DNA of 41,818 nucleotides from CAZIKB01 sp964539665. Lineage in GTDB: Bacteria > Zhuqueibacterota > Zhuqueibacteria > Oceanimicrobiales > Oceanimicrobiaceae. The DNA is taken from the NCBI GenBank assembly GCA_964539665.1, contig CAZIKB010000054.1, positions 1 through 41,818 on the forward strand. Direction: 5' to 3'. Below the pieces are notes generated by a model. That model saw only the letters and a list, made by a program, of their open reading frames with translations, was not told where the DNA came from and did not search any database. Position 1 is the stretch's first letter. Every line of letters starts with the position of its first letter. Made by a program: the position numbers and the translations under genes. Shown piece after piece: positions 41,665-41,818 of this stretch.

Positions 41665-41818
41665 AATTTTCTCTCCTCTTAAATAAAACTAATATTAATT
41701 TAAATGGTAAAAAATATGATTTGCGAAAATACAAATTAAATCAGTTGAAAGCAAAATATATTTGGCATTGTTAACAAAGTATAGCTAATTCGCCATTCCA
41801 TTTTAACATCAAAAGCAT
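41665..41818. other. Upstream region of the DUF5916 gene, right edge
   Basis: AT-rich sequence with the GAGGAG ribosome site of the DUF5916 gene at ~41673-41679. It should contain that gene's promoter; no clear box pair is recognised. Confidence 0.4.

Overview
This window comes from the chromosome of a low-GC, free-living bacterium, probably of the FCB/KSB1-Calditrichota-like assemblage. The clues are a GWxTD-domain protein, a 1110-residue carboxypeptidase-regulatory-like repeat protein ending in a NYPNPFNPST/FlgD-like tail, a DUF5916 outer-membrane protein, a DUF3810 membrane metalloprotease, and a Gld-type ABC system whose GldF and GldG parts are fused. Both AGGAGG-type and poorly marked ribosome binding sites occur. 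Placement is an inference from family content; there is no rRNA in the window.

Layout. 1-1974 (minus): exported beta-helix protein running off the left edge. 2539-4147 (plus): YlxR and YlxQ/L7Ae-like RNA-binding proteins, then an endonuclease III homologue. 4169-7858 (minus): DinB-like protein, DUF3810, HD-domain protein, diacylglycerol-kinase-like lipid kinase and a 52-codon membrane peptide coupled to it. 8069-13877 (plus): GWxTD protein, a frameshifted unknown gene and the large repeat protein. 14009-19837 (minus): Uma2-like protein and a three-gene ABC/Gld-type operon (ATPase, GldF-GldG fusion, DUF4340).

20614-32479 is the unusual part. Every gene is on the plus strand, and imperfect palindromes with integron attC architecture (inverse core ending AAC, core beginning GTT) lie between genes. 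The best are at 23645-23702, 24343-24430, 30034-30153 and 32349-32479. No integron integrase is visible, so it looks like a cluster of attC sites lacking an integrase. Cassette contents: an EAL-like/HDOD regulator, a MntA/HepT (nucleotidyltransferase/HEPN) module, an unknown 207-residue protein, a sce7726-like nuclease + sce7725/beta-like protein + RES-domain toxin triad, a 66-residue protein with a SDH_sah/ClpP-class serine protease, and an inositol-monophosphatase-like enzyme coupled to an unknown 421-residue protein. Three diverged copies of a ~0.6 kb mostly non-coding unit (22387, 23697, 28212) sit among them. The first half of each matches the 3' end and downstream flank of the MacB/FtsX-like permease pseudogene that borders the array on the right (32572-33976), as if a chromosomal gene end had been turned into a cassette and copied.

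34306-41664 returns to chromosomal genes: PdxB (plus), a TPR lipoprotein (plus), then a minus-strand ECF sigma factor / small membrane protein / TonB-like operon and a DUF5916 gene. Four chromosomal loci carry inactivating lesions as read here (9436-10301 frameshift; 32572-33976 deletion plus stop; 37474-38112 amber codon; 39362-41664 frameshift plus ochre codon). This points either to real gene decay or to sequence errors.
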